Assembly (NCBI GenBank): GCA_013397695.1
Contig: VYZI01000347.1
Location: 364,101-428,100, forward strand
Source: Centropus unirufus
Lineage: Eukaryota; Chordata; Aves; Cuculiformes; Centropidae
Length of the DNA stretch: 64,000 nt
Direction of reading: 5' to 3'
Position numbers and translations under genes: made by a program. Each line of letters starts with the position of its first letter. Position 1 is the stretch's first letter. The notes below the pieces were generated by a model, which had not been told where the DNA came from, did not search any database, and was given only the letters and a program-made list of their open reading frames with translations. Of this stretch, positions 10,901 to 24,958 are shown one piece after another.

Positions 10901-13900
10901 TGAGATGTGATCAAACCTCACCATACATCAAAGAGAAACTCTGAAATGATATGAAATGAAATGACCACAGCGCCATATGCCACACTCTGCCTGGGCACAA
11001 CACGAGTCAGTTAACTCCACTACTGCAGCCACCAGTGCGAATTTGTTTGCTTTTATTGGTAGGTGACTCAGCTTTCCTATTTTCTAAGATGGTTATTGAT
11101 AATTCTATGAGCAGATTAGTAATGTTGATGACACAGCAGAGTCAGTCAGCTCCTTCCAACCAGCCCAGAAAACCGATTCTGAGTATAAAGGGAGGCAAAA
11201 CAAGAGTCAGAGCATCCAAATTTTCCTCCTTGGAATGGAAAGCTCCTAACCTCTCTGCCTGGACAGACTTGCCCGTTAGTGAGAGGAAGCATCATTCAGG
11301 TGGTGGTGTACAAAGATAGAAGTATGGAGTTCCTGTCCTAGGTCAGAATATTGACTGTGGGATGTTCAGTAGCTCCTCCCACCACCTCAATTTGCCAGTC
11401 CAGGAAATAAAACCAACCATTTCCCTACACACCTGTGCAGTATGACCTTATCAAACATTCAGTAAAGTGATTTGAGGATGAGAAAACAAATTCAGAATAA
11501 GATGCTGCAAATTTATACACATTCCTGCTGGTCAGACTTGGAATTGCCTACAATTCCAAAATAATTAGCTTTGCACTGGTGGAGGAAGCCTCCTAAAGCT
11601 TCTGGAATGAAAGAGGAAAGAAAGAGGGAAGGAGGAGAAAGGATGGATCTGTCCTCAAGTATCAGTTGCACAGATTACCTTAATTCTCACATTTTCTAAA
11701 CCTCACATTTGTTTGACAGGGTGCACAAGTGGATCCTTGCACGTTGCACCCTTATTTATTGCTGTTGAATTTGTTTTCCTTTAAGAACTAAAGCTCTGTT
11801 GCTGCTGGCTGGTCTGCTCTCTGCATTTTCTGACAGCTTTGACCTAAACTTTCCCCATTTCTTCCTGGGGAAACCATTCCAAGCCCTGTGCCTCAGTTCA
11901 CAGATTGTGCTGTGTCACCTGCTCTTTTTTAGCTCTATCCATACAAACAAAAGGGGTCAGCTTTGCTACCACTTCTGGGTTTGTAGATCCCTGAAAACAA
12001 ACATCAAATAGCTGTGCCATTCTATGCTTGTGATACTATTTCAGATGCAAGCGTTTCCATTTCTGCAGGCTGACCCCTCTTCCTACAGTTCCACACCAGT
12101 GCCACTCCATCCAGAGGGGCCGTGTGTGAGCCGGGTCTGTCGATTAGACGGAGTTAATTCCTTTCAAGCTCCTGCTGTGCGTGGCTGGGGCTGACAGAGA
12201 CGGGTGCTGTTTGCAAGTGTCAGCAGAGCATGACCTCGAGTTAATACACTGAATGATGAAAGAAAGAGAGATTCATTCAGCATGTGAACCCTGTGCTGAG
12301 ATTAGCCAGGAGTGCTGCACACATCCAGATTGCTGTTTTGTCAGCACAGGGCTTGGCGGAGTTGTTAAATATTCCAGCTATTCTAAGCCATCATCCTTGA
12401 GGCTGGGGCAACTAAAAAAAGAGGATGATCAAAATAGCATTTCCAATCCAAACGCCATTGTTTTAGATAAGAGGTTTGGACCGGGATGCTTGGAGCAATG
12501 CGACCTCCTGGCAGCTGCAGTCCCTGGTTGGATGTGGAAGGACTTACAGTAACACGCACAGAGCTGCGTGCAAAACTCAGAGCCTGGACCACAAGACGTG
12601 GGACCTTTTAGTGGTAGTTATCAGTTTAACTCCAGCCTGGCCCGGAGCGACTGGAAGATTCAAGGATCTCCACAGTCCGCCTGGCTGCTTGTGCTAATTG
12701 CTCTCATTTCAGTTGTCTGTGGACAAGACTTGGCCTTCCAGACACCATCCCTGCGTCTGGTGCTAGCAGAGCACTCATGGGCCACAGGCCATGGCAGCTG
12801 ACCTCTTCCCCCTTCTGGGCAGCTTGTCGGTCTGTCTGGGAGCGCCACCAGCATTAGGGCTCAGGCCACAGATCTTATCTGTAGCAGCTAAGGCTTCAGA
12901 AGGTGGGGAAACCCCTGGAGAATATTAGTGGTGTTTTTTTTTGCCATTTCTCCCCAACTTGGGTCCTTTCTTAGGATTTAAAACCAATGAAACTGTTAGC
13001 AGAGGGACTGGAAGAAATACAGTTTGCCCTCCTCCTCTGGCTGGTTCTAGCAGTAACTGTCACCAGAGGCAGGATTGTGGAGAAGATACGGGATCTCTTC
13101 CTATCTGTGCTTCTTATTGTTGACTTTGAGAACTATATCCATCTAGGATCAGATTCTATCACACACTGCTGCTTTGAAACTGGCAGACATATGGGGCAGA
13201 CAATAAAAGTGCAATTTAGAGTATAACAACCCCAGTCCTTTCTGTGCTAAGGATCCTCTGTTCTCTCCTCTCTGCGGTTCTCTTGCCTTTGCGTCTGACC
13301 GTGTGTTAAAAAACCTCTGCATCATTGGTTCCTCCTGCACTCTTAGCTGGCGGAGCTGCTCCTCTCGATTCCCTTTGCCATCTACTGGGTTTTTGTGTTC
13401 TTTAAAGCAGCAAGATCCAAGTGTTCCTCTCTTTTCTTAAAGCTGATCAAATCCTAAGGCAATGCTCACTATAATCTCTCCTTGCCCCCTTTCTGCCTCC
13501 CCTTTTACAGCTGCCTCAGGGAAAGGGACATACACAGTAAACGCCTTCTTTTTGTGGAGGCGGCCACATCGATCCTGGGGTTGATGCAGCCCATTAAATC
13601 TCACATACACAGACTTAGGGCTTCTTTCTGTTAATAAACTGGGCCTTTTTTGTGAGTAACCAGCAGCAATAGCTCTTTAGAAAAAGACAGATTTGATGAA
13701 GCTACTGCTTATTTAATAGAGCCCTTTCACAAGCAGACACAGTGCAGACTTCCAAATTATTGTCAATGCTGCTGTGCAGCCCCCATTATGTGCTGCCCCA
13801 GTCCAGAGCTGTTTAGTTTAAGGCGCACAGACCGCAGCTCAAGCCGATACTAAAAGGTTCCCGGGTGATGCTGGCAGTTTGTCATTCTCTGTTTGCTTTT

Positions 13901-14059
13901 TCTCTCTGTTTGTTCATCTGCTCTGCCCTCTCGCATGGTTCCTCTCTGCTTATCATGTGGGTCACAGTGCTACTGAGTGACCAAGGGGAGAAAGGAGAGG
14001 GCAGGTGAATTAACACTTAGGCAGAACGGAACACTACATAATTCTGTGCTACTGCTCGT
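4961..14059. other. Long noncoding stretch, no gene seen
   Basis: No exon, RNA gene or recognisable mobile element was found in about 9 kb. Minor features are an AP-1 site (tgagtca) inside an inverted repeat gccac...gtggc at 6155-6173, a purine-rich tract at about 11609-11647, and a small CpG-retaining patch at about 12119-12245 with homeodomain-like taatt cores. These are compatible with gene-desert or regulatory DNA but none is individually convincing. Confidence 0.4.
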
Positions 14060-14540
14060 CAAACCCTTGCTCTAAGGACGTGCTTTCATTTACCTGCTAC
14101 TGCGGGCAAGAGCCAATGTCATTTGTCGGCAAGGATGTGCGCACACGGAAGACTCGTGGCTGCTGCTGAAGGCTGTGTCGGTCAAACAACGGAGCTGAGT
14201 CAGCAGCACAAAGTCACAATTAACAAAACAAAGGAGAAAAGGACCAGGCAGCATTTCCTCGAGAGCTCTGCAAGCTTGCTGGGACTCTCTTAACAGCCTC
14301 GCGAATGAGCGAGAGCGGCGTGCGGGCAGCTGCCGCTGAACGGTGCAAGTGGGAGAGCTGCAGCAAGCTCGCCATCCTTCCACAGCGGCAGGACTGGAGA
14401 GCAGCCAGGGCTGAGATCCAGGCTCTAAACCGGGCTTGCTCTGCCACCTCCTGGCTGTGCCTGGCACCTAGCAGAGCTGAACGCGCAAGAAGCCTACTTG
14501 GTACCTCGCTCCCGGACGGCCGTGGGCCTGGTCTCAAGGT
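14060..14540. promoter_or_regulatory. Candidate regulatory element with MARE and SOX motifs
   Basis: The segment from about 14255 to 14535 is locally CpG-rich (roughly seventeen CpG by eye) compared with its surroundings. Just before it, 14194-14205 reads gctgagtcagca, twelve of the thirteen bases of a palindromic Maf recognition element (TGCTGAGTCAGCA), and 14227-14233 is aacaaag, a SOX/HMG-type site. The combination of a near-perfect MARE, a SOX site and retained CpG suggests an enhancer or weak promoter. No downstream coding exon is recognisable, so target and direction are unknown. Confidence 0.35.
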
Positions 14541-17500
14541 CACTGAGATGACCAAGCTGCAGGCCAGCCCTGCAGAGTGCATGCGGAATGAATGGAGACA
14601 CAGAGAATGCCTTTGGGATCACGCATAGGAAAGTAAAGCCATGTTGACCTTACACTGTGCTTTAAAGTACAATGAGAAGAACATTACAATTCTGCCTGTG
14701 CCTGCTTCCCATACAAATGCCTTTTATTGGAGTTTTTTTACCTTAAAGGGGAGGGACATCGCTGCATCTGGAGCAATCCCTGAGGTCGTAGCTGTCAGAC
14801 TTTGTCCTCCCGGATGTTCAGGAATCCTTGCTTCTTTACTGCTCCATGGGAAGGCCATTCTGCAAGCATACAAAAAAAGGGACTGTATACTTATTTCTTG
14901 TGTAACCTGGGACTATAGTACGGAAAAAAAAGCCTCTAGTTAATATTCTTCTTCCTTCCCAGCTTGCAACGCCCAGCAATATTTCCTACTAATGCTAGTG
15001 CGAGTATGGAGATGGATATTGACTTTCAGCTCTGTACAGAAATCTGGCTTTACTGCTCCATAAACTGCTCCAAGAGAATAATAATATTATGATGTCATGA
15101 TTTATAAGCACAATATAGTTTTTTTACATTTTTATACAGTTTCAAGTAGTATTTGCTTTTGCTGTTTCCTTTTATCTGAACTTCTACTCAATAGGAATTC
15201 CTATAAAAATCTCAAGGAGACTGTAAGCCTAAGGACATAAAACCTTTGGCAATGAGTCCAGAGGTAAAGAGGGAGCGTGGGTTCAGAGCTCCTGTTGCTC
15301 TAAGTCTGCCCTTTAATCATTATCCCTCGATTTTGAGCACGGAGCAGGTAACTGCCTCAGTGAGTCAGGTCTTGTACCTGTAACATGGGTGAGAGTCGCA
15401 CTGCTCTGCCATGGCTCCAGACAAGGTTCGCAGCCCCCCTTCTTCCACAGTCATTAAGGATCTGGCTGTCTACTGAGGGATATCATCCGTCAGCAAGATT
15501 GTTCTGAAGGTGCAAACCTGGACAGAGGTAATAGTGACCGCATTTTGAAACCCACACAATCTTTGCTCTGCAGCTGTAACAGCAAATCCACCTGGCAGGA
15601 GCCCGTTCTGTCCTTGGTTTATGTGTGTGTGAAGAAGTGAGATATTTTTAAAGATTTATTATCACGACAGGAATTGCACTGACAATTTGCATTAAAGATA
15701 AGCTAAATGAGTTGTTGAAGAGCAGAATGAGATTTCTCACTTTTGTTTACTTCAACTAAACCATACAGTCCTTTAGTTTCGCATTAAGCCCTGCCTCATA
15801 CCTACTGTAAGATCCAAGTCGTCCTTCCATAAAATCTTCGATGACCTCACTTTCTCCATGTCTGTTAACTCTTTGAAGCCATTGCGCACAGAGAAATGTT
15901 AGAAGGGCAGTTTGCTTTAATGTTCTGCCACAAAAATACACTGATTTTTTTTTTCTACCTTGCCTCAAGTGAAATGGCAATTGTTACAATTTTCAGATGG
16001 ACAGAAATTTGAATTTCCAGAAGGGCTCACTTTAAGTACTGAGTAATTTATTGGAATTATCAAGTTACTTCCCATGCTAATCGAAAATAAATGACATTAT
16101 ATGAAACCCTAGTGACCTCCAAATGGAATTGAAACCTTTTAGGTCTCCAGCACAAGTCCCTACCACACGTGTTAATAAGGAATTGACAGTAGTAAGGGTC
16201 TGTTATCATCCATAGGGATCAGTTGCAAGAGGGAGAAACTCAATCAGCAAACTTGAGGGATGTAGGAGACATACTGCATCACCAGATAATGCAGATATTT
16301 GCCACAAACAAAGAACCACAGAGAGTCAGGAAAGCCTTGGATTGTGTCAATGCTGTCAAGACCAGACATGGGGCTGTATACATGCTGGTTCTGCTTTCTC
16401 CCTGCTTATTCTCCTTCCTCACAGCTCCTTACTTCCTATTACATCAAGTCCTGGCACACTCTCCAACTTTTGTCCCTTTGTTCTGCTTTACCTGCCCACT
16501 GGCCCTGCTCTCCGCTCCGCACCCTGCAGAGCTCTGCTCTCTGTTGGAAGAGCTACCAGTGATGGGTTGCAGCATGGAGCTCAACGCAGGCAGGCGAGCT
16601 GGCAGGCTGAAGCTGGAGAGCTGGAGGATGCTTGCTGTGGATGTCACCAGCCAGGAAGTTGGCTGCCAAATCCTGACAAGCGGCTGAGGAGGGTGGCCAA
16701 ATTAAAATGAGTCAGTGTTTATGATCTGGCTGATTCAGGCAGTGAAAAGGGCTTAATTCCTACAAAAAATTGCCTTTTTCTACAAAGCCTGGAAGAAGTC
16801 AGAATTCCAATTCAAAGTATTGTCAGATTTTTAACCAGATCAACATATTTGCTATGCTCTCATTTTATGGGTGGTTGAATATTTGTAGATACCATTTTCC
16901 AAAGCCTGGCTGACATGACCTGTGAAGAAAGTGTGCCTAGAAAGGCAGAGTTATAACACATTTTAGATACCCCTGAAAAGTCTCCCTTTCCTAAAATCCT
17001 GTACAGCCTAATCACATCTTCCTGCAGTGATGGAAACGACCCCTTACCACCCTCAGATCCAGAGCACAGAGCACAGGAGAGGCATCTGCACCTCCTCGAC
17101 TCCAGCAGTCATACCAGGAAAAAGCTAAGGAGCAAGGCACGATGTGCACCTTCCCCAAACGGAATTAAGCCTAGGCCTGGAAATGGGCTTGGAACAGGGA
17201 GTCTCTGTGCTATTAAAGGGCCCCCACAGCTTGGAACATGTCTGGGTCAGCTCACACTCTTACAGACAATACCTGTGTGCGGTTTGGGGCCTGCCAAAGG
17301 CTACGGATCGGATCGTTCCCAGTGGGCAGTCTGGATGTGTTGGCCTTGTTTCAGAGGCTCCATGAGTTTAGCTGTGCCTTGCCAGGAGTTTACTAGATTT
17401 TTTTACTACCTTTTTGGTTTACAGATAGTTTGTTTACTACTTTGCCAGTTTGTTTAACAGCGGAGAGACATTCAAAGAAGCTCATAGCTCCAGAACTTGA

Positions 17501-20500
17501 CTGTGATCACCCCAGGAGGGGTTGTGACAGTAGCTTATTCTCCACTTAGTTCCCTTTCCATTTAGCATCAAAGGCATGGGGCAGTGGTACTCAAGCTGTT
17601 AAACTTGTCAAGTCAGGCAGTTGAACTACCTGTTTGGAACAAGAGTTTTTACAATTACAGAAAAAGAATAAGGAGGAAGGTCATTTCTATACTCACTGAA
17701 AGAGACCAAAAGAGAGCACATCAAGCACATTTTGGCAGAAGATGAAGCCAAGGATCATTACTTGGAGGATTCAATAATTTCCATTAGCATCTGTTCTTTT
17801 TCCTGCTTAGTTCTTATTGTGACATTTTGGCAAAGTGCTGAGAACTATTTATAAGGAAAGGTTACAGATGCTGGCAGACAGGGGCAGAAAGGATCACAAG
17901 AGCTTGAACTCAAGGAACATTATCTGCCAAATTAAAACAAAAGAAAAAGCTTTTGGAGCTACTGAGGAAAGATTAAACAGAACAAGCAAGGCAAAGTCAC
18001 AGCTGCAAAGGTAGGAAATGATGGGAGATGTTTTGAATTGTGTGCAAGAATCCAAGCATCATAATGGGAGAAATAGTTAGAAACAGGAGAATTCCAAAAT
18101 GATCTGAAGCAAAGGAAATGTGTAGGCAGAACATCAAGGAACCTTTACAATTAGAGAATCCTCACAGATAAAAAAAAAACTTAAATCAGTGCCATCCATA
18201 AATGAATTAAAACCAGGGAGTTCCAGTCCAGAGGTAAACTTTAAATTTTGGAAAACAAATATGGTTCAGCCTGACATCCTTCCTCTCTGAATACAATGAC
18301 ATGTGTGGTGCTGAAGCCCTGGGAACCTGTAAGGACAAACCGATTGCTGTAGGTAGTTTAAAGCAAATGGCGCAGAGGGGAGAAAAAAGGCAAACACCTT
18401 GGTGGCATCATCAGTCACAAATAAGCAAGGCCTTCCACAAGGCTGGAAAACCCGGGCAATCTGACAGGCACTTAAAAAAACACACCAAAAAATCCTTCTC
18501 GCAAGGGCTGCAGCCCCTTCTGTTAGGAGGTGAGGTTTAAAACCTTCTGCAGAAGAAGCAGAATCAAAAAAAATAGAAAAAGAAAAGGTGGCCAAGGAAG
18601 ATGGTGATCTGTGAACAGAAGCAAGAGTCTGCTAATGCCATGTTGAAATGCAAATCTTGAGGAGAAATTAGGCTCTTTCTTACCATGTTTTGGGGAAAAC
18701 CTTAAAAATAGACTTCCAAGAACAGCCTGATCAGAAAGAAGGCAGCACTGTGTGGAATATCAGTTGCTGTGCTGGGGGAAAGGAATACGAGGAATGTACT
18801 AAGAACATGGGCTACAACCCTGCAGTGAAACCCTGAAGTTCCCCTCACCTGTGAAGGCAGAGAGGCTTGCACTGTGAGCCAGCAGCACAGGGCCCCAGCC
18901 CTTCCTACAGCTCACAAGGAGAGCTGGGCACTAGAATTATGTACTCCAGGCCAGGGAGAGCACCTTGGGCACCTCCAGTGTATACCTTGGAAGTTTAATG
19001 TCTCACAGCTACACAATTGTTCTGGCCTGAGACAAAGCAGAACTAACCCTGACTTCTCAGCAAAGCCTCTGCTGGGTCACTCTGGTTGCTGGAGTTAATA
19101 TCTTCCAGACAGAAGCTGCCTCTAGAAGACATAGGCCTGTTCATCACCAAGGGAAGTGGGCACTAGCATGTAGAGAGACCACTGCTTGTACTCATTCCTT
19201 TGTAAACCAAGGCCATCCTAGAGCTGGTGGAAGGCCCTAAGTGGGCAGGGAGCGGGCAGGGCAGGCAACCCAAACCTGGCCAACAGAGGATCCCATGCCA
19301 TACATGTAATACTAAGAATAAAGTTGAAGAGTAACAAGGGTCAAGCCCTCTTCTTCAAATGAGGGCCTCACCAGTTTGTCTGCCTGTGATCCTGATCCAT
19401 GTCTTCCTGAATTCAGTTCCCATTTGCCACCAAGTGCACCCTGGGCCTTTCCCTATGCCTGTCCTCCAGCATCGATGGGGACATAGTCGTTGGGGAAGTC
19501 TGGTATGACTTTTTATATATCTTGTATATGTAAGGACATATTTTTATTATTCTCTTATTAATATTATTATTTTCCTTTTTGTTATTACTGTTTCATTAAA
19601 GCATCATTTTCCAGCCCACATCTCTCTCTCGTTTCCCTTTTCCCTGGGTGCTGGAACAGGGATACAGCTGCCTGGTTTGGCTGTGGGCATGGCTGGGCAT
19701 ACTAGACAGTCTTTGGCCCTGGTGTAGATTGTTGCACTCAAATGACCGCTGCAAGGTGAGCCTTCTCACCATTATCTGAGTGAGCCTCTTCCCTCTGCTT
19801 ACATTCATTATTTTCAATGTGTTGCCTGTCCCAACCTCTGGGAAGGCAGTCCAGTAAGCTCCCAGCACCAGTATGAACGCCAGCCAGGAAGACAGCATCA
19901 GGCCAGCTTTCTGGATTGGAGACTCACAAAGCCAAGCAAGAAGGGCAACAGCCTTGCCTTAGAACAGGTGCTGCTGCCTGGTTTTGAAGCGGGTCCCCTT
20001 CCAACAGGGTAACATTCTCCAGCAGGCTGAGTGCAACCTCAGCTGTGCTCCGTGTGTATTCTCCAAATGTGTCTGGAGTTCCAGCCATGCAGCCTCTCTG
20101 TAGAAATGCACTAGGAAGTGGAGAGCGTGCCCACCCACTGCTTACGGGAGCAGGGGACAGGAAACATGGTTTCTTTCTGCCACGCGTTCTGTTGATCTTG
20201 GGGAGTAAATGCCCTGACTCTTCCCAGCACCTGACATTCGCATTTGTGAAGCAGGGAGAGTAGCGCTCCCATTCTTTTGAAGAACGCTTAGACTGTGCTG
20301 GGGCCAAGGCAGAAGCAAGGACACCCTGCTGCAGTAGCCAAATAGATGCAAATCTTCCCAGTGCTGGACCAGTGTGATGGAAAATACACAGCTGAGAACT
20401 CTGTAGCCTAAACAACCCGCTCAGCATGAGGTTAGAGGCAGCACCTTAGCTCTGCTCCCTGGCATGTGTGCATCACAACACATCTCTGATGACATGATTA

Positions 20501-23500
20501 CATACGGCCTCTAAAATAATATAATATCAGGGAGTTTTGTTCTACAGCCTTATTTATTACTTCTGAGTCTGTTGTCTCTATTTAATCTTTTCCTGCCTAG
20601 AAGAACATCACTCCATCAGTGAATCAGCATCTCCAGAGAGGAAACGAAATGGAGCCACATTCATAATATACAGCAAATCGCTGTCTTAACACACAGTTAA
20701 TGTTCCACAGTGGATTAAGAATGATTGTCCTAGCATTTCAGCTTAGTCCAGATTTAGTGCCCCAGTGGAAGAATTAAGGAGGAGATGAAGCCGGGTAGGT
20801 AAAGCCAGTTTCCATAGCTATAGAGGATTGTGTTGCTATCATGGTCACCAAGGCTGCAGGTGTGTACAAATCAAGGAGATGTCACAAAGCTGTTCCCTTT
20901 TCACAAAAGCTTGAGTAAGGGGAGAAAAATGCATATGAATACCCCCAGGATATTTCAGCGGTGTTGCTGGAAAGCAAACCAAGATAAGCCCTTTAAACAA
21001 AATCACTTTAATGAGTGCAATTATAGACAGAAATGTAAGTGGTGCCTCCATGCTCCGTGTGCTGTTTGGTATCACCCGGTTGGGTACTGCCCGGATTTGC
21101 TACAAAAGAGACTTCACGGGAGTTGACACACGTGGCCTAAATCTTTACTCACAGAGGATTCCCCCAAGAGGTGGAGCCCTCAGTGAGGATCTATGTTTGA
21201 GAGGGTTTGTCTCTCAAATTCTTACCTCTATCCAAGGAATATTCCTGCAGCTTCATACCTGGCCACTGCTCTCCCCCTCCCTTCTCTGTCTCTGATGTGC
21301 TCCTGCAGGTTTGTGATGACTCAGGGCTGTTGAACTGTGTGTTCTGACGGGATCTGAGCTGTGAAACCCCGGAAGCGATGCCCCTTGGAGCTTCACATCA
21401 TCCTCACCCTGCTTGGAGCTTCCAATGCCAGCTGTGCAGCCACGAGCTCACACATCTGACTCATCGCCCTTCATCCGTTTCTCTCAATTCAGCTCTGCTT
21501 TGGCAATATTGCCACCCCCATGCCCCTTGTTAACAGAGCACCACACAAATTAAATCCTGATCTTTGGCTGTCTGCTGTTGTTCTCTCTGTTTTTATAACT
21601 GAGATTCTACCACGTCCCTTGTCCTTTGAATGACACATATGACCCTATTTTCCTTTGAATCCCTCTCCAAAACCTATTTCCCTTTGAGACTGATATCATA
21701 AAACCAGAATAACCAATGTACACAACTCCAGTTGGCTCGTTGAGGGAACTACAGCTATGCTTTTCTTCCTTGTGCTGCTACAAAAGAAGCCCACTCCATA
21801 CCAGAAAGGGAGAAGAGAATGAGCTTACTGAGCATGCTGTGATATACAAAGAAACCTCAGGACTTTGAGTTCCTTCTGAACCCACCATCTCTTTGCTGAA
21901 CACACTACCACCAGCTCCCTTACCACACACCCAACCCTGGGAGAAACATGTGGGGCTGCTGTCCCATTGGGTTACATGACGCGTTTTCTACTGACTCTGT
22001 GTGAGGTAAGCATTGTCATAGGCTTGTATGATGCAACATTGGTCTTTCACCCATTTCTTTATGTTAGCTGTTCTGTAACTATACTAATTACATAGTCTGT
22101 CATCAGTTCTGTCATGTTTCTACACTTGTTACTGTAAACTGACACCAGATCTCACTCTCAGGAACAGTCCCATTGTTAGGCTGTCACATTCTAACCTGGC
22201 TTAGAGAAGGATCAAGGGAATGCAGTTCACTTATCATACTGACATGGAGTTTCTTCCCAGAATCTCAGGAATGCCCAAGGCTCATGATGTCTGCCTGTAC
22301 CACATCAGAAGGCTTTCTGGTGAGTCAGTCCCTAACACTAGCAAGTGGGCCACCAGTCTGTAGCTGGTCCCTCTTGCTGCTGTTCAGTGCCACTCATGCT
22401 GTTTTGTCATGGGACTGACCTTGACCAGGAAGCAGGCTGGTCAGTGCCTTTACAGAAAGGGTAAATGGTCGGATTTGGGGAGAACAATGGGAACAGAGTG
22501 CTTGTGCTACTAGCTCAAGTCAATTGCACATCATCTCTGCACTTCATTTTTCTTGCTAGTCCATCCTCATGCCAGAGACTTTGCTGTCTCAGAGAACATG
22601 GAGCCACATTCTTCCCTGGCAGGGAAGTAGATAATGCTGCCAGTGTAAAAGAATGAAGTGGACTCTTATGAGCTCTCTGGCCTGTGTGTTCCACTCTCAG
22701 TGCGCTGTGATTCATCTAATTAAGGTACACAGCCTGGAAAACAAGAGGCAATTTGGAACTTCCACTCATTATTTGGGCATGAATGGGACTTTTTTTCTTT
22801 CCTCTTGACTGTCTTTATTTTATCTGCGGCAGTTCTTCATGACTCAGACTCCAGAAGGGCTCATGACTGAGTGGGTTGCCTCTGGCAAAGGCAAGTAGCT
22901 TGAAAGTGAGTGTCTGTCTGTCTGACTTTTACTTTTCTCTGAAAACAAACACTGGAAAGCCAATTCCCTCTGTGGCAGACCCAGCTGCCACCTCTTGCCT
23001 GCTTGTTGGGATACAAGATGATTAATCTCCTTCTACATAGTTCAGTACTTAAACCATATGTGAAGGGGGCACAAGGGCTTTCAGATAAGGCAGGGAAGAA
23101 AAAAGGCTTGTTTTATGCTTAATGAAGAAATAATTTCCTTAAGAACAAAAAGCTCCTCGCAGCCAGCGCGTATAAATTGCTTAATTGGAAATACACATAA
23201 CAGTCCTAGGAGGATTATCTGAATGCTTCTGGCTGGAATTAGAGTCAGGAAAGAAAACTTATTTTAGAGATGCTAATAAAACAGGAGGTTGTGAAAGCTT
23301 CTGGGATATATACAGATGTTTTATTTTAGGCTTTGCATATAAAGCTGATTTTTAACCAGTTTGTTATTGGTTTTCAGGCTCTGCTGATTAGCCTTGAGGC
23401 AGAGAGAAATGAAAAAAAAAGGGGCAGAGCCCTGGATCAGAGGGTGATAGCTCCAGAAAGCTATCCCAATTTTTGTTAGTTGAGACTTTAAACTATTAGG

Positions 23501-24206
23501 CCTGCCCCCACTGTCTAGGGAGCTCTTTGAGATGTGATCAAACATGCCAGAAACACAGCCAGAGAGATGTTCTGTCTTACCTTTCCTTGCTCCTGCTGGT
23601 GTCACTCCCTCAGCAATCCTTTACTGCAAGAGATGACCATGCTTACAGCCAGGCTCTGTGGGAACGTGTGCCAGCCAGCCAGCTGTGCCTGGCTGCTGTG
23701 GGAATGCCTTCCTCCACATCCCACCACAGTCCCACAACCTCTTCTTCAAGGGGAAATGGTGGCTCTCATAGCCCCACCACCTCCAAGCCCTCTGCCTGCA
23801 GGAGCAGCACACTGAGGCTGCCTCAGGGGCCTGGATATTAGAACCTTTGCTCAATACAAACATGTAGCCCGTCAGCCACCCATTGGAGGTCCTGGGAGGC
23901 TCCAGGTATGAGAGGACAGGACACAGATGGCTGCTCCTCAGGGCTGAAACTCCTCACTGCCCAGTGACCTCCCCATTACAGCTCTTGGTTTAGTGCCCAG
24001 CTCCAGGGTCAGCTCCTGGGGTACCCGAGGTCCTTCTGCTGCTGGGATAACCCCCAGAGTGTGGTGGCTGACAGCCTGGGGACCTGCACTGCTTTCCCGC
24101 AGCAGGATTTTCTTGTTTGGACCTGGTTCAGACATTGCATCCAAAGGCTGTGGCATCATCATCCCCTGGGCACAAAACGGGGCAGACGGCAGCAGCAGGG
24201 CTGCAT
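14541..24206. other. Long noncoding stretch, no gene seen
   Basis: About 9.7 kb with no recognised exon, RNA or CR1 copy. An AT-rich patch (about 19510-19600) and a run rich in taatt/aatt cores with a TATAAAT string (about 23110-23260) are visible. Open frames of 100-167 codons (for example minus strand 19924-20427) show no family resemblance and are treated as chance. Confidence 0.4.
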
Positions 24207-24958
24207 TCCCTCATGGTCCCACATCCCTCACGAGGGGGATCCCCTCACAAGGAGTGTCACCTCATGGTCCCACAGCCCTAACAAGCGGGGTCCCCTCCCA
24301 TGGTCCCACACCCCTCACAAGGGGAGAGTCTCCTCACAAGGCGGGTCCCCTCATGGTCCCACACTCGTCTCCTCACAAGGGGAGGGGGTCCCCTCATGCC
24401 CCCCCCCCCCTCACATGGGGTGTCCCCTCATGGTCCCACACCCCTCACATGGGGGGGGGTCTCCTCACAAGGGGGAATTCCCTTACGGCCCCACACCCCT
24501 CAAAAGCAGGGTCCCCCCACAAGGGGGGATCTCCTCATGGTCCCACATCCCTCACAAGGGGGGTCTCCTTGCAAGGGGAGGGTCCCCTCATAGTCCCACA
24601 CCCCTCATAAGGGACGTCCCCTCACAAGCGGGGTCCCCTCTCATGGTTCCACACCCCTCACAAGGGGGGGGGTCTCCTCACAAGGGGGGGATTCCCTTAT
24701 GGCACCACAACCCTCAAAAGCAGGGTCCCCTCACAAGAGGGGTCTCCTCTCATGGCCCAAATGGCCCAACACCCCTCAAAAGCGGGGTCCCCTCACAAAG
24801 AGGGATCCCCTCACTGTTCCACACCCCTCACAAGCGGGGTCCTCTCTCACGGTCCCACACCCCTCACAAGAGGGGGTCCCCTCACGGTCCCACACCCCTC
24901 ACAAAGGGGGTTCCCTCACGGTCCCACGCCCCTCACACACCTCACGGTCCCACACCTC
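24207..24958. repeat. G/C-rich minisatellite of hairpin-forming units
   Basis: About sixteen degenerate copies of a unit built on ggtcccacacccctcac recur with intervals from 22 to 77 bp, most often 50-53 bp. Between them sit one or two modules of the form cccctcacaagggg, a perfect inverted repeat (CCCCT/AGGGG around a CACA loop), so each unit could form a short hairpin on either strand. Runs of C (about 24399-24412) and of G (about 24453-24460 and 24665-24673) add quadruplex potential. The array contains almost no stop codons in any plus frame, which produces long spurious open frames; it is not coding. Copy number is likely polymorphic. Confidence 0.9.

Noticed and set aside
19924..20427. 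A 167-codon minus-strand frame
   Set aside because: No family resemblance, no splice-site or promoter context, and an overlapping frame on the opposite strand. Consistent with chance.
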